Positions 11,832 through 23,018 of a stretch of DNA of 64,000 nucleotides are shown piece by piece. The stretch comes from Botryotinia globosa. Lineage: Eukaryota; Ascomycota; Leotiomycetes; Helotiales; Sclerotiniaceae. The stretch lies in NCBI GenBank assembly GCA_014898425.1, contig RCSZ01000019.1, positions 596,978 through 660,977 of the forward strand, given 5' to 3'. A model generated the notes under the pieces. The model did no database searches and was not told the DNA's origin. It saw nothing but the letters and a program-made list of their open reading frames with translations. Within the stretch, counting starts at the first letter, position 1, and each line of letters starts with the position of its first letter. The translations under genes and the position numbers were made by a program.

Positions 11832-14388
11832 CTATGCATTAACCACAGTCTCTCCACTTGGAAATCCGGCCTCATATTGCAACACCAATTTAACACCTGC
11901 TCCCGGTGCCAGCCTCACATTCCACAGAACTTCTCCACTCTTCTTCAATTCTGCATCGGCCGTTCCCCATGCATCGATTTTTTTACTTCGACGAACAAGT
12001 TCACCTCCACTACTAGAAGTTCTCTCCCTATCCCTATCCCTATCTCTTTCCCGCTCCCGACCTCCTTGAAGCATCTCATCATCCAAGTTCAATCCCGTAG
12101 GAATTCTATCACCATCAGGTTTCAAACCTCGAGGGACCAAAACCTCGACTCGAAGTCTCTCTTCTTCGGAAACAGGCACCTGATCCATAACTAATAGACT
12201 GACACCTCGTTGCATCCTCGTGTTGCGCAAGGACAAAGAACGTAAGAAGACATTGCTGTCTTCTTTTGAGAAGATCCCGCTTTGCGAACGTCGTACCTCG
12301 GGCTTGTTATACACGACCTTGATAGCTGGATCAACACCAAGATTCAAACTCAGGCTTTCACCAACAGAACATCTTGGGAAGGTAGCTTGACCCAGAAAGC
12401 TGCCATCCAAATTCAATCCCACTGGGCCTGCTAACAAAGGAATCTTTGACGAATTCCGCAACTTGGCCTTGAGGAATGCAACCGTCCGGAGCTTAGGTAT
12501 AACCACATGTTCAAATCCAATATTCTTAAACTCAATTTTCGCAATCTTGTGCTTAAGGACAGAGTTTGAAGGCATAAGGGTTTTAAGGCCAGGGAGATCA
12601 TAGGTGGTCGACATGCCAGACTCTTCCCAAGCTCCTTCCTCGAATGTAAGGGTGGGTTTTGGTGAAAGAAGACGCTGAATTAGAGGGGCTTCGAAAGCGC
12701 CGGTAGGATCACCTATATCTGATCCAGGCGCGGAAACATTGGCGCTATGCTCTGAGTGTATGAGAGGCTGGGCGTTATTAAGGAGAGGATTACCTTGAAC
12801 TGGTTGGTTGCCAGTGTTCTCGGCAACAGACTCAGAGTTGTTGGCTGGAGATGGACGCAAGGACCCAAATAAACCACCGCTAGAGACGGGATTTTGGGAT
12901 GGAGCAGGGGCCCCAAATAAGCCACCAGTAGAGGCAGGATTATGGGATGATACATTAGATCCAAACAGAGCACCGGTGCTGGGTCCTTGAGATGGTGCAG
13001 TAGATCCAAATCCCGCAACTGGTGGAAACAAATTTTGTTTATGGTGGGCTGGGCCGCTGCCAAACACATTGTTACTTGGGAATCCACCTTTGTTTGCAAA
13101 TATGTTGTTTGTCGGCTCGAATCCGAAGAGGAGATAGCGAGGTTGCTGGAGATGTTGATTATTTTTATCAGCCCATTCCGTTCTCTTGGCCGCAATTTCA
13201 CTGGTACTGAAAAGAGCGGCTTCGGCATTTCTACTCCCCCCTTTCAGTAGTCGCACGTTCCATGGCGGTAAGGTTGGTATTGATTCATTAAAACTAGTGA
13301 TAGATGTTTGAGAAGTTGAGAGAAGAACTTTGGCGTCGCGCCACGTTTCTGAAGTCATATTCTTTAGTTCGGCTGCATACTCTAATACACCCGTGCTGGT
13401 CAATGTATTAAGGCTGAGATCGTAGCGTGGAGACCAAGACACTTCATAGGTAATGTAAGAAATGGAGAGACTGATGATATCAGTAGCCCGACGGCTAGAG
13501 ACTTGGTAGTTGTTGACGGTCATGTCACTAGCTACCGAGCTAGGACGGGATGATCCAGATGTCATAGCAGAGCTCGTAGGCTCGATACTGATTGTGACAC
13601 GGTAAACTTTCTTTGGCCAGAACAAACTTCTCTCTGACTTGATACGTAATTTTTCCTTTGCCGACTCAGCATTCTTTCGAGATCTGGTCGCTTGTAGCTT
13701 AATTTTTTGCTTGAATGCTTTCCGTTGTGCCTTCGTTCGTGCTTTTGTTAACTTGCTCTTCTCTTTCATCAATCTAACAATTTCATCTTGCGTAACCTCC
13801 AGAGCAGCAATTGCAGCTACGTGTTCAACATAAATCTTCTCACGCTCATCGCGATATGCTTTGATGAGCTTCTCGAACTGTTCGGGCGATGGGGGATTAT
13901 CACGAACTGTAGCACCATAATCCTCACAAATCTTCAGACGACTCGCAACAGAATTGATCTTTTCGGTTTCTTGGGCGAGCAAACGGTTCACTTGCTTGAT
14001 TTTGGTATCGACAAGCTTCATCGATTCATCTTCAGAGTCGGAGGAATCATCATCTGTTTCTTCCTCAAACTCTGAGTCGGATGAATAAACTTCTTCGTAA
14101 ACATCACGATTAGGTAGAAGATCAACAGACACCTCGGTGATGGTAGCGGAACCGTTTCCTTCAACTTTGATGGAGTGTTCATCGATGGTTGGAGCAAGTC
14201 CATCGATGATGATTTGATTCGTTCCGGTCTAATAAGCGCCGTCAGCACAACGAACCACAGTATTTGCTCAGATTTCTTACCTGTAATGTGATATCTCTAA
14301 TATCACGAACAATCTGAGCTCTGGTTGGAAAGATCAAAACACTTCGAGTGCTTAGATCTCGAACACGGAATTCTTGTTTGCTTGACAT
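11832..14388 (-). CDS. DUF4140/DUF4139 (mucoidy inhibitor A-like) protein with FG repeats
   Basis: Two exons, 14388-14281 and 14228-11832, are joined in phase 0 across a 52-nt GTAAGA...TTAG intron, giving 834 aa. The N terminus (about 15-75) matches the DUF4140 start, with RSVLIFPTRAQIVRDI and then TNQIIIDGLAPTIDEHS. An acidic Asp/Ser/Glu patch and a long charged coiled coil (about 90-240) follow, then the DUF4139 domain to the C terminus. Members of this family are cytosolic and their biochemical role is unknown. An unusual insertion at about residues 405-490 carries four FG units with a 16-residue spacing, two of them true GLFG motifs. The first exon is needed to complete the DUF4140 domain, and the start context is AAATGTC. 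Confidence 0.94.
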
Positions 14389-15851
14389 TTTTGCCCAATT
14401 TTCTGGGGTTGTTGTCGACGCGTGTTGACCAGTCGTAGAGTGGGGATTCCGCTGGGCATTCAGCTGTAGAAAATTTCACGGATAATGAGGAGAGTGCGAT
14501 AATCAGATGTCAAAAGTAGATTTTGACGAAGAGTAGAGATGGAAAAAAAGGATGAACAGAAATGAAAAGTTGCTTCTTCCCTCAAATCCTTATATTCCGT
14601 TCTATCGCCCGACGCTCAATTTTGACGTCCGATGTTCATATTTTGGTAGAATTTAGGGTATCAGTGGATGTCAGGCAACTGAAAGCTTTACCTTTTGCCC
14701 CGCATATTGATGAACTTACGATTTTGTGTGGCCAATCAACCATTATACATCACGTTGGAAACCGCGGCTATGTTCCACTGCGAGGCAACACGAACAAGGA
14801 AACGATGTAAAAACGGAAAATGTAAGACAGAATGATGGTAACTCTTCGGTTGAGTCATATTTACTTGGATAGGCATGAACAGATAATCAGCCTGAGTTTG
14901 AAAAGTATAGACATCAAGAAAATTCAAAGCTGTAAAGGAGTATCTACTGTGACGGGTAGCTTTTATATAAAAAATCTCTATGAAGTGCTCGAATAGCTGG
15001 AGCGGATTAATAAGAAAAGGAGACGAGAGGGGGAAAAAGGCATTAGGTGTGGCGTTGTCCTATTCGTTGTTTGTGGCGAGTAATGATCTAGTATGTTTGA
15101 AAAGCGGTGAATCATTTCGTCGTGGCAGAATCACTTCTCGAGCCTCTCATTCTGCTCAAAGATCAAACCCTCTTTTCTTAACCACTAGTTTAAACACTAG
15201 GTACCCCTTCTTCCCCTCGCTTGATTTATTCCGTGCGTGTTCTTGTCCATTCTCTTCAAAAAGTGATGAAAGCTTAGGTCGATTTCAATTACCTTCCACA
15301 ATACATGTTAAAGAAGTTGATGGCGAGTGCCATGCATGATTAACAAGTTGGATTGTGTCATTAATTTGAATTTATAATCGAAAAAATAAGCCACAAGCCA
15401 CTACCAGCACATTAGGTAGCAATCTGAATCCGTCGGTACCAGTCAATACATGGGATCTTATCTATAGAGTTACGGAACGAGGGAACGACTTTTCTATGGT
15501 AAGACAGAGCCACAAGGATATATGATTAACAAATGCTCCCCTTCTCAGCCAATAGAATCACCATGACTACTTTCAGTAGCATCAATCATAGACTATGGGG
15601 AAATGTCCATCTTTAAGCACGACATTGTTGGATGATGGTTCGTAAGCAGATGTATTTCTAAGCAGTTCTTAATGTTGGATATACATACAGATTTATCTCC
15701 ATCAACTTGCAAGAGCACACGAAGAAGTCTTACAACAGTTCTAGGTTATTAGTCTCATATCAGGTCCTTCTTGGATATTTTCCTTTAAGATTTAGGACAT
15801 TTCCGTGATATAAACATCTCGTAGTAATATCAAATCCATTCTTGAGTCATC
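14389..15851. other. intergenic between divergent genes, no feature seen
   Basis: About 1.46 kb separates the DUF4139 gene (-) from the SDR gene (+), so it should hold both promoters. I found no clear TATA box, repeat or additional gene. The open frames here are short and lack motifs. Confidence 0.5.
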
Positions 15852-16767
15852 ATGTCAAAAATTATCCTTATCCTCGGCGGTGGACCCAATATTGGACTCA
15901 ATATCGCTCGTGTTTTCTCATCGAAAGGATCATACAAGACCGTAATTGTATCACGAAATCCTAAACAAGAGCTCATCAAAGCGGCTGATCTTTCCCTCCA
16001 AGCCGATTTCACTGACCCCACAAGCATCAAACGTATTTTTGATGAAGTGAAACAAAACTTTGGAGTTCCAAGTGTTGTTGTGTATAATGGTTAGTCTTTC
16101 TATCCTAGGATCGGGGCCTTGGTCATCCAGACTACAACTCGATTGTTCGAGACGACAAAAACTTTTAAGTTGCTTCATATGATGGATTTATACAAGATTG
16201 TTTAAGCGGTCTGAAATATTGAACACCCCAAAGCCAAATGTATGAAACCTACTGATGAATAGAAAAGCCGCAGCGTTAATAGTCACCCCTGATCCTCTCT
16301 CTGTGCCATTGGAAAAGTTCAATGAAGACCTCAATGTGGTCATTACTTCAGCATATGCTGCTGCACATGAGGCTGTAGAGGGATTCAAAAGTCTTGCTGA
16401 AGCTACTAACAAGACATTTATTTACACCGGAAATATACTGAATCGTCAAGTCATCCCATCGTTACTTGCGTTTGGTATTGGAAAGTCTGGTGCAGCTCAT
16501 CTTATCCAAAGTGCTTCAGAAGTGTACAAGAAAGGTGGATATAGGTACGTGAAAATAAAACGGGATTGTGAATTCGGATTAACACATCAAAGGTTCTATT
16601 GGGCGGACTAACGAACGACAGAGGGAGGGCCTAAAGGCAAGGCAACTGATGGTGAAGCACATGGAGAATTCTACTATGAATTGGCGACGAGTGAGGAACC
16701 CTTGACTTGGGATGCTACTTTCGTGGCTGGAAAAGGCTATGTTGACTTCAATGGAAAACTGGAATGA
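15852..16767 (+). pseudogene. short-chain dehydrogenase (SDR), premature stop
   Basis: Three exons (15852-16089, 16268-16544, 16593-16767) splice in frame into a 230-codon SDR. The N terminus has the nucleotide-binding motif GGGPNIGLNIA, the middle has VVYNAAALIV after splicing, and the C-terminal part has EGGPKGKATDGEAHGEFYY and VAGKGYVDF. In exon 3, codon 178 is TAA (16609-16611) directly after FYWAD, where relatives of this fungal SDR subgroup usually carry Glu. A single base change from GAA would explain it. No alternative acceptor that keeps phase avoids the stop. The product would be 177 aa and lack the C-terminal substrate-side region. The usual YxxxK active-site Tyr is replaced (GIGKS), as seen in this non-classical subgroup. 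Rossmann-fold NAD(P) binding is likely; the substrate is unknown. Confidence 0.78.
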
Positions 16768-18652
16768 TTGGGCAGAAATCTCAGAGAGGACCTGAGATCA
16801 ATAGAGTTAGCAAATCATTATTATGTGGTTTAGAAGGAAACGCCGAACGAAAATCCTCACCATTTGTCGCTAGGATCTTGGAGAAATAATCTCTTTTCAT
16901 TTTCGTAGTGCCTTCAGGCTTACGGTCGCGTAGAACTCTTTAGTAAATAGGATTCTAGTAAGTACTAATCATAATTGTTATTAGTAATCAGACAACTATT
17001 TGAATATGATATATAATAATAAGTATAATGAGTAGACCTCTTAGCAGTCAATTTGTTTCAATCGCATTTGTGTGGAATGGATACACCAAGTACCCATGTC
17101 ACCACATATAGTCACGTGCTTGAATTTCTATCCAAATAATCACGTGATTATAGACGTCATGAGCATGTGAAGAGATTGAAACCAGATACGATGTTGGACG
17201 ATGAAACCGTTGAAGAGGCACAACACTTTACGAGGATATCAAATATATAAACACACTATACATAGGTGAACATTGTATACTTTGCGCGTTGATAATCAGG
17301 ATGCGACAGCCGTATGTGCAGTGATGAGGTAGCAAGTAATCATGCATCAAAGATACAGGTCTTCTTTACTGATATTCTGCTTCCAGTCATCTGGTGTGTA
17401 TACTTATGTATATACGTACGTATGGAAGAAACAACTGCCAGATGGCTGGCACTGGATAACTTTACGATCGCAAAATTAAATCTTTTGGTTGGCCTTCTGA
17501 TTCGATTCAGAAGAACCCAAGAACCCCATGAACAATCTATCATTCATGTCTCTTTGCTTTCCTAGTTTTGACTCTCCTTATTTCAAACCCCTTTTTGAAT
17601 ATACAAGTAAGAACAAAATAATCGCCTGGCTGGTTCACTATACTATCACCCAAAAGGATCAATTCATGCATGCATGATCACCTGTTAGCAATCCGTTTGG
17701 ATGAGTATCCAACAGCCTTAAATATGATAGTTTTGTTTTGATCACAATCTGGGCCGAGTTGTTGCGTCTTTTAATTCTAATACTTGGTATAACTAGCCAT
17801 TAAGAACTTTCGGTACAATTATTGTTGTTCTCTCCTTCGTTGTCTTACGCAATTGAAAATTCCGATCTATCCTTCCGGTTCAAGGCAGATGACACAACTC
17901 ATGGGAAATAGTAGATGAACTAAATTAGTAATCTACAAAGATCAAAGTACTTCCAATTGGACTAATCTGATGAAGAGGTTCTCAAAAGTATCAGAATTCA
18001 AGTGTCTTCTGATAGAGCCCAACTCTCCAATTCTCCTTTGCTTGTTTCACGATTTGATTCCCTTTTGCGACTTCCCTCATATGATATATCATCTGAAGTG
18101 AAACACGATTGGCTGAAGGCGATGCGCATTCATCATCGGCTTTGTGTGTTATGGTACATGAGAGGATCGGTTACGAATTTCATCCGGGTCACTCAGATTT
18201 GAATTCCATCCGTCTTCGATTTTCTCTATAGTTGAATGGCAAGAATCTTTCACACTGCTCCCGAGTTGCTATTGCAATCTTGAGAAGGTCCTACCCATTT
18301 GTTTCAAAATTTATTCATTTGCATAGTATTCCACACTCCTGTCTTTGCACCATAAGCCCATGGGCCACGCAGGAGAGTATCTTCCAACTTTGAAGTATGG
18401 CTGGCATTAGAGGTAGCTACTCATGGTCCTTAGGGTCATCAAGCCCCAATATGAATATTTCAAATGCGGTAACTCTCCGCGGTTGTTGCGATGGAAGATT
18501 CAAAAGTTAAAGTTGTTGAAAATAATATGAAGATTTGAGTACAATGTACCAGTCTTTAATGAAGCCTTCTTATTGTTTCTAAATGATATCTTTTAACGAT
18601 GATAGCCTAGCCATGTGCTCTTCAAGTTGTGTTATGTAACATGCAAGTAAAA
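16768..18652. other. intergenic with AT-rich patch and CACGTG sites
   Basis: About 1.9 kb between the SDR and kinase 3' ends. Positions 16920-17040 are AT-rich and repeat-like. Two CACGTG motifs lie at 17113 and 17141, the second at the centre of a 16-bp palindrome. No gene was recognised; several short open frames lack any motif. Confidence 0.5.
17136..17151. promoter_or_regulatory. 16-bp palindrome centred on CACGTG
   Basis: ATAATCACGTGATTAT is a perfect palindrome around the E-box core CACGTG, with a second CACGTG 28 bp upstream (17113-17118). Such cores are bound by bHLH factors, and TCACGTG also fits the Cbf1/CDEI type. No target gene is evident close by. Confidence 0.4.
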
Positions 18653-20278
18653 TTATCCGGATATCCACTCGTGTTCAAGACAGTCCTCAACTGTCAATCT
18701 TTTTTCAAAGTCTACCTCCAACATTCCCGCCAAAAGATCGACTACTTCTTGACTGATAGGCCGACCCAGCGAACCGCTCTCGAAATCGAGGGACACTTTG
18801 CCGTTTTCAATCATCAACCTCGTATTTTTCCTCTGTTGTTTCTCATCATCCACTGGCTCAACGGAATCAAAAGGAAGATAGCCCACTAGGCATTGAAAGA
18901 GGGAGACCCCTGCTGCCCAAAGGTCTACCTCGAATCCTAAACCAGTAATTTGAAGTTCCTTGCTGAAGCATTCCGGTGCCATATCTAAATCAGTTAGGGG
19001 ATGAACCAAAAGCAAGCGTAGTGCCCTAGTTGGTAACCAACTAGTACAGAGGTACGGGGGTAAGACAGGGGTTCGATGGTTCAGACTCTCTTTAAATAGG
19101 GGTAGTATCAAATTGAAATCTTTGACCCACTAGGACCACCAATGTGCCTTCAAATATTGATATCTTCTCAAATATCAATTTCAGATGGGATAGGATGAGA
19201 ACTTACAATGCAATGTTCCTTTTCTATGATGAAGTTAGCAAATACCATTGTCATTTTGTATCGTATCTTGTATTCACCTTGAGGGTTTCTTGTTTCTTTT
19301 GCCACCTACCAAATGGTCTGCCAAGCCGAAGTCTGCTATCATCATACGTCCACCCGAGCCGCGCCCAAGGATCATATTTCCTGGCTTTATATCGCGATGC
19401 AGGATGTTTTTAGATTTCTATAAATGTGATTAGCACACTCTTTTCGACTTCTGCATTGGCCTTCTTGTGTCAGGGTTCCTACCAAGTATTCGAGCCCCAA
19501 TAGAATGTCCTTGAAGTAAATTTTCATTTGAGTCTCTTCGATGTATCCTTTCTCGCCAAACATGTTGCACATGGTCTTCTGCCCTAATTCCATCACCATT
19601 CTGGGGACTTCGTCTATGTCTGTGTAGAAATCATAAACACGAATAATCGATGCGTGATTCAAATCCTTGTGCAAATTCCACTCTCGGTGTAATGATGCCT
19701 TTTCTGTATGTTTCAATTCCATCTTGAAGGCAAATAGCTTGTTTGTAGCTCTCTCCTCGGTTGAACATACAACTGCAAAACCGCCTTTACCAATAACCCT
19801 AAGAATTTTATAATCTTGGTCGAATGGTTTTTTAATGAGACGACCTTGCTTGAAGGTAGTTAGATGCGAACCTGGATGCAGTTTAGCTTGTCTTCGGGGG
19901 CAGCGTCGAGTTGTTCCTTTCAGAGGTTGGGGTTTGGATGCTGAGTTGAAACGGCCAACGTTAAGCGACAACTGGTTCGCGCCTGCGATTTTGGCAAGTC
20001 AGCAAGTCTATTCCACAGACATCTGCAAATTTAGAGTGACTTGGTATGATTGAATCTATACAAGATAGAGAATGGCATGCATAGGTTCATTCAACAGCTT
20101 GATGTGGAACGACGAAAGGGAGAATAGCAAGATAAATTTAAATCTAAGACTCACCAGTATTTGCCGTCACAGAAGGAGCTGAAGTAGCTCGAGTATAAGG
20201 CGAATTTCGCCATTTCCTGGGGTCATAAACTATATCTTCGGCGGACGAAGTATCCTTAGAGGCATTTTGATTACCCAT
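18653..20278 (-). CDS. Ser/Thr protein kinase, putatively N-myristoylated
   Basis: Five exons (20278-20155, 19982-19483, 19417-19278, 19223-19207, 18984-18653) give 370 aa with every phase matching. The start MGNQNASK fits an N-myristoylation signal, suggesting membrane association. The kinase domain runs from about 99 to the end: glycine loop GKGGFAVV (106-113, third Gly replaced by Ala), Lys128 in FAFK, catalytic loop HRDIKPGN (215-222), DFG at 237-239, activation segment GTLHYMAPE (257-265), and EVDLWAAG in subdomain IX. All key catalytic residues are present, so it should be active. Exon 4 is only 17 nt long but restores GTLHYMAPE exactly, which strongly supports it. Intron 4 is 222 nt, far longer than introns 2 and 3, and carries a tRNA-like insert. 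CAMK-like by eye; the exact family is uncertain. Confidence 0.88.
19015..19090 (+). repeat. tRNA-like (SINE-type) segment inside kinase intron 4
   Basis: Within the unusually long intron, the plus strand reads TAGTTGGTAACC (like a tRNA D-arm/A box) and 40 bases later GGTTCGATGGT (8 of 11 matches to the B-box consensus). The first part belongs to a 19-nt inverted repeat with 9-bp arms and a one-base centre (19026-19044). The spacing is tRNA-like but no full cloverleaf folds by eye, so this could be a worn tRNA-derived SINE head or coincidence. Confidence 0.35.
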
Positions 20279-22022
20279 TGCTCGATTTTTGATAACTATG
20301 TTGGATGGAGTCTTGAAGAATGATGATGTTGGTTCTTAAGTCTAGGTCTTTCGGATTTTTCTGAATGAATATATTTGAGGCCTGGGTAATATATATATAT
20401 GTGTTCTAGGAATTCCTATTTGGACTGCCCTAAATCACACTTTAGTCTAGATTCGAACTAATAATCTACTCAGATAATCAATGATGTCGTGGTTCGAGCT
20501 AGTGCTTCCTAGGTCTCTTTAGTCCCTCCGAATTCTACGCCGCGATGATGAGTCAGTTGGAACATGTCGAACCAAACAACATCGATTCGAGAGTTCCCAA
20601 TTGTCAATTTTTACTTGGATTGTACGTTTCAAGCACTTTGAGTATTATTTTATGACTAGATTGTTCATGAGTGAACGTCCTTGCGTATTCCTCGCCCTTT
20701 CACTCATCTGTCAAACGTAATTACTAGGGAAGTACTAAACTTTAGCTTCTGTCAAGCGTCCCTCTGCTCATTAGCCGGAACCTAATTCAAGAGAAAGCCA
20801 CAATTTCCCCAGACCCAATTCTTTTTTGCGTGTGTAGGATTGAATTTTTCACTCATATAGCTCTTTTGATTCATCAATTTGTTGGAATTCATAAAATTAC
20901 GCTTCTAAATAGATAAAAGATCTGCCTCAAACGGGAGACGAAAGACAGGATATGACAGCTGAAGATACCCACGCGTCAGATGGTATACAATTCAAAGTGA
21001 TTTTTCAGGCTCCGCATTTGGCTGAGTGTGATGCACAATTAATGCTTGATGATGATATCTCTAGCTCGTAGAATGACAAGCAAGAAGGAAGATCGATAGT
21101 GATTGTAAAGGTTCTCGTTCGAGATTTGGTAAATTTCAACTTCGAATCGAGAATTAATCACCTTTTCCCAGAATACAGCAATTTACAAGTGATGCTTGTG
21201 ATGACAGAAAGACTTTGTTTCACGCTGTTCTCACTCGATCCTCTCATTGTTACCTTTAGTGTCAAGCAGTTATCTAAATTTCTCCGAGTCTATTCTACCG
21301 AGACGGCGACAAAGATGCTCTTCCTAATCGAAGCCAAATTCATCAAATACTTGGCACCCATAAAAGTGGTTCTCGACGTTAAGAGCTATGATCCTTATTC
21401 GGCCGGTCAAATTATTTAGGTGCTGAGCGTGAGGAAACCTACTTCAACTCAACGTTCACAAGTAAACTCAACCAAAGTTATGTTCATTATATGACATACG
21501 AAATGATGGATGATATTAAATTAAAGTCAGATAGACTTGTTAAATACATATAAAAATATACAAGATTAAAACATAAATATTCCAACGCTCATATTTTATT
21601 GCACAGCAAAAAATATACCTTCAAACTTCCAGCAGCAGATACATAAATTAGTGCTTGTGTCTTCTGTGATAAGGACTTGTACCGGCCTACAATTCAGTTC
21701 TTTCTTCAAGGCCATATCCAGATGCCTTTGTTGAATGAAATCATGAGAAGCTTGATGTTGCGAGAAGGTTGTACCAGCATGCAGAAAGTTGGCCGTGGAA
21801 TGGGAGAATCATCGACAAAATCTTCCAGGGGACAACCAATGTTGTCACAGGCGGCAACGACCTGAAAGCGAGCCTATGGAAACTCCTAGTATGCCGATCT
21901 ACAGATGTTCATGTGTTGATGTTGTGCATGGAATTCGCAGCTGTTAACTTGCGTAAGACTCATTTGGAAATTGTCTTATAATGAAGCAAGCTGTCGACAC
22001 AAGGATTAATTTCATAGGATGG
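20279..22022. other. intergenic upstream of kinase, no clear gene
   Basis: About 1.7 kb with a (TA)-rich tract near 20386-20400. A 39-codon frame near 20953 and a 106-codon frame at 21099-21419 are open but have no motif, no signal peptide and no plausible splicing partner. I do not call them genes. Confidence 0.5.
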
Positions 22023-23018
22023 CTATATGTGAGAGTACGTCAATGGTAGATCAGATTGGTACATTCCGAGTCTGCCTGTATCCCGATGTAGGTCGCTTTT
22101 GAGATATGGGTACCCTCTTGGTCGACTACTAGCAGGTACCCTTCGATCCTGAGAGCTCGTGCTTGAGTTGGAAGAGGCATAGATCACACGTTCCGAACTA
22201 CCCATTAGACGCGGAGATGTTCTAGCCTCTTCAAACTTTTTCTCTTCTACAACTGCCGTCATTAATGCTAGAATTGCAGGATCGTTTGCAGGATCATGAT
22301 GCTTGGATTGCAAGGTAGAAGTACCCTTAGAGGGATTCTTTTGTGATTGATGTCCGAGATAAGAAGAATTTGAAGACGTATTTCTTATCCAATTTGCTAC
22401 CCTAGAGTCTAGCCTTTCATTCTGACGTGCTGGAGGATCAGGACTGTTCGAAACGCTTTGTACGCCGTTCTTTGTCATATCGTTCGATAACACTGATGGG
22501 GGGCAATGTGTACGAATGGCCGTTACCGGAGTCGCACCATAATTCTTCATCCTGGCCATCTCTGGTGAGATTCGTTCGTCGATGCTATCCGTGTTGTTGT
22601 ATGTTTTCACTTGTGGCAAGTTTGGCACTCCAGGTATAAAAATTGGAGGGGGCCTGAAGCTTTTGATCTGTCGGGAGTTGGACTTCCAATCAGGAGAACT
22701 GTTACCTTCGGATCTCGTCGTCGCTGCATAGCTAGTAGAGTTGTTGCCAAATCCATTTTGTGATTCTGTATGAGATTTAGGATGATGAGGTGGAGTAAAA
22801 GTACTAGAGGTTTGTGGTGGATTTTTTCTAATGCCGGATGACGCGTTGGCTCTGTTATTCTGTCTTAGAGAGTGGTGTAACACGACAGTGATCTCAGCCG
22901 CTTCTTCACCGGGATTAACTGGATCGAGTGTCTCGAGCCAAGCTGCGAGTATATCCATCTCCTGCTCATTGAGCTGGCGAGTGTATAATCGAGTGTTTCG
23001 GAGTATGTGAGACGACAT
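22023..23018 (-). CDS. disordered hypothetical protein, 331 aa
   Basis: A single uninterrupted frame starts in a good context (CACAAAATGTCG). I do not recognise the family. The first 50 residues, including RLYTRQLNEQEMDILAAWLE and a DPVNPGEEAAEITVVLH stretch, look helical and may be the only folded part. The remainder is rich in Ser, Asn, Pro and Thr and should be intrinsically disordered. There is no signal peptide or membrane segment, so a nuclear or cytosolic role is most likely. Length and lack of stops in normal-GC DNA make a chance frame unlikely. Confidence 0.75.
   Translation of the reverse strand: MSSHILRNTRLYTRQLNEQEMDILAAWLETLDPVNPGEEAAEITVVLHHSLRQNNRANASSGIRKNPPQTSSTFTPPHHPKSHTESQNGFGNNSTSYAATTRSEGNSSPDWKSNSRQIKSFRPPPIFIPGVPNLPQVKTYNNTDSIDERISPEMARMKNYGATPVTAIRTHCPPSVLSNDMTKNGVQSVSNSPDPPARQNERLDSRVANWIRNTSSNSSYLGHQSQKNPSKGTSTLQSKHHDPANDPAILALMTAVVEEKKFEEARTSPRLMGSSERVIYASSNSSTSSQDRRVPASSRPRGYPYLKSDLHRDTGRLGMYQSDLPLTYSHI

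Noticed and set aside
19100..19140. Alternative kinase exon reading HIGGPSG before MAPE
   Set aside because: No GT donor gives the right phase there, whereas the 17-nt exon at 19223-19207 yields GTLHYMAPE with consensus sites.
21099..21981. Three overlapping plus-strand open frames of 60-106 codons
   Set aside because: No motif, no consistent splicing between them, and weak start contexts.
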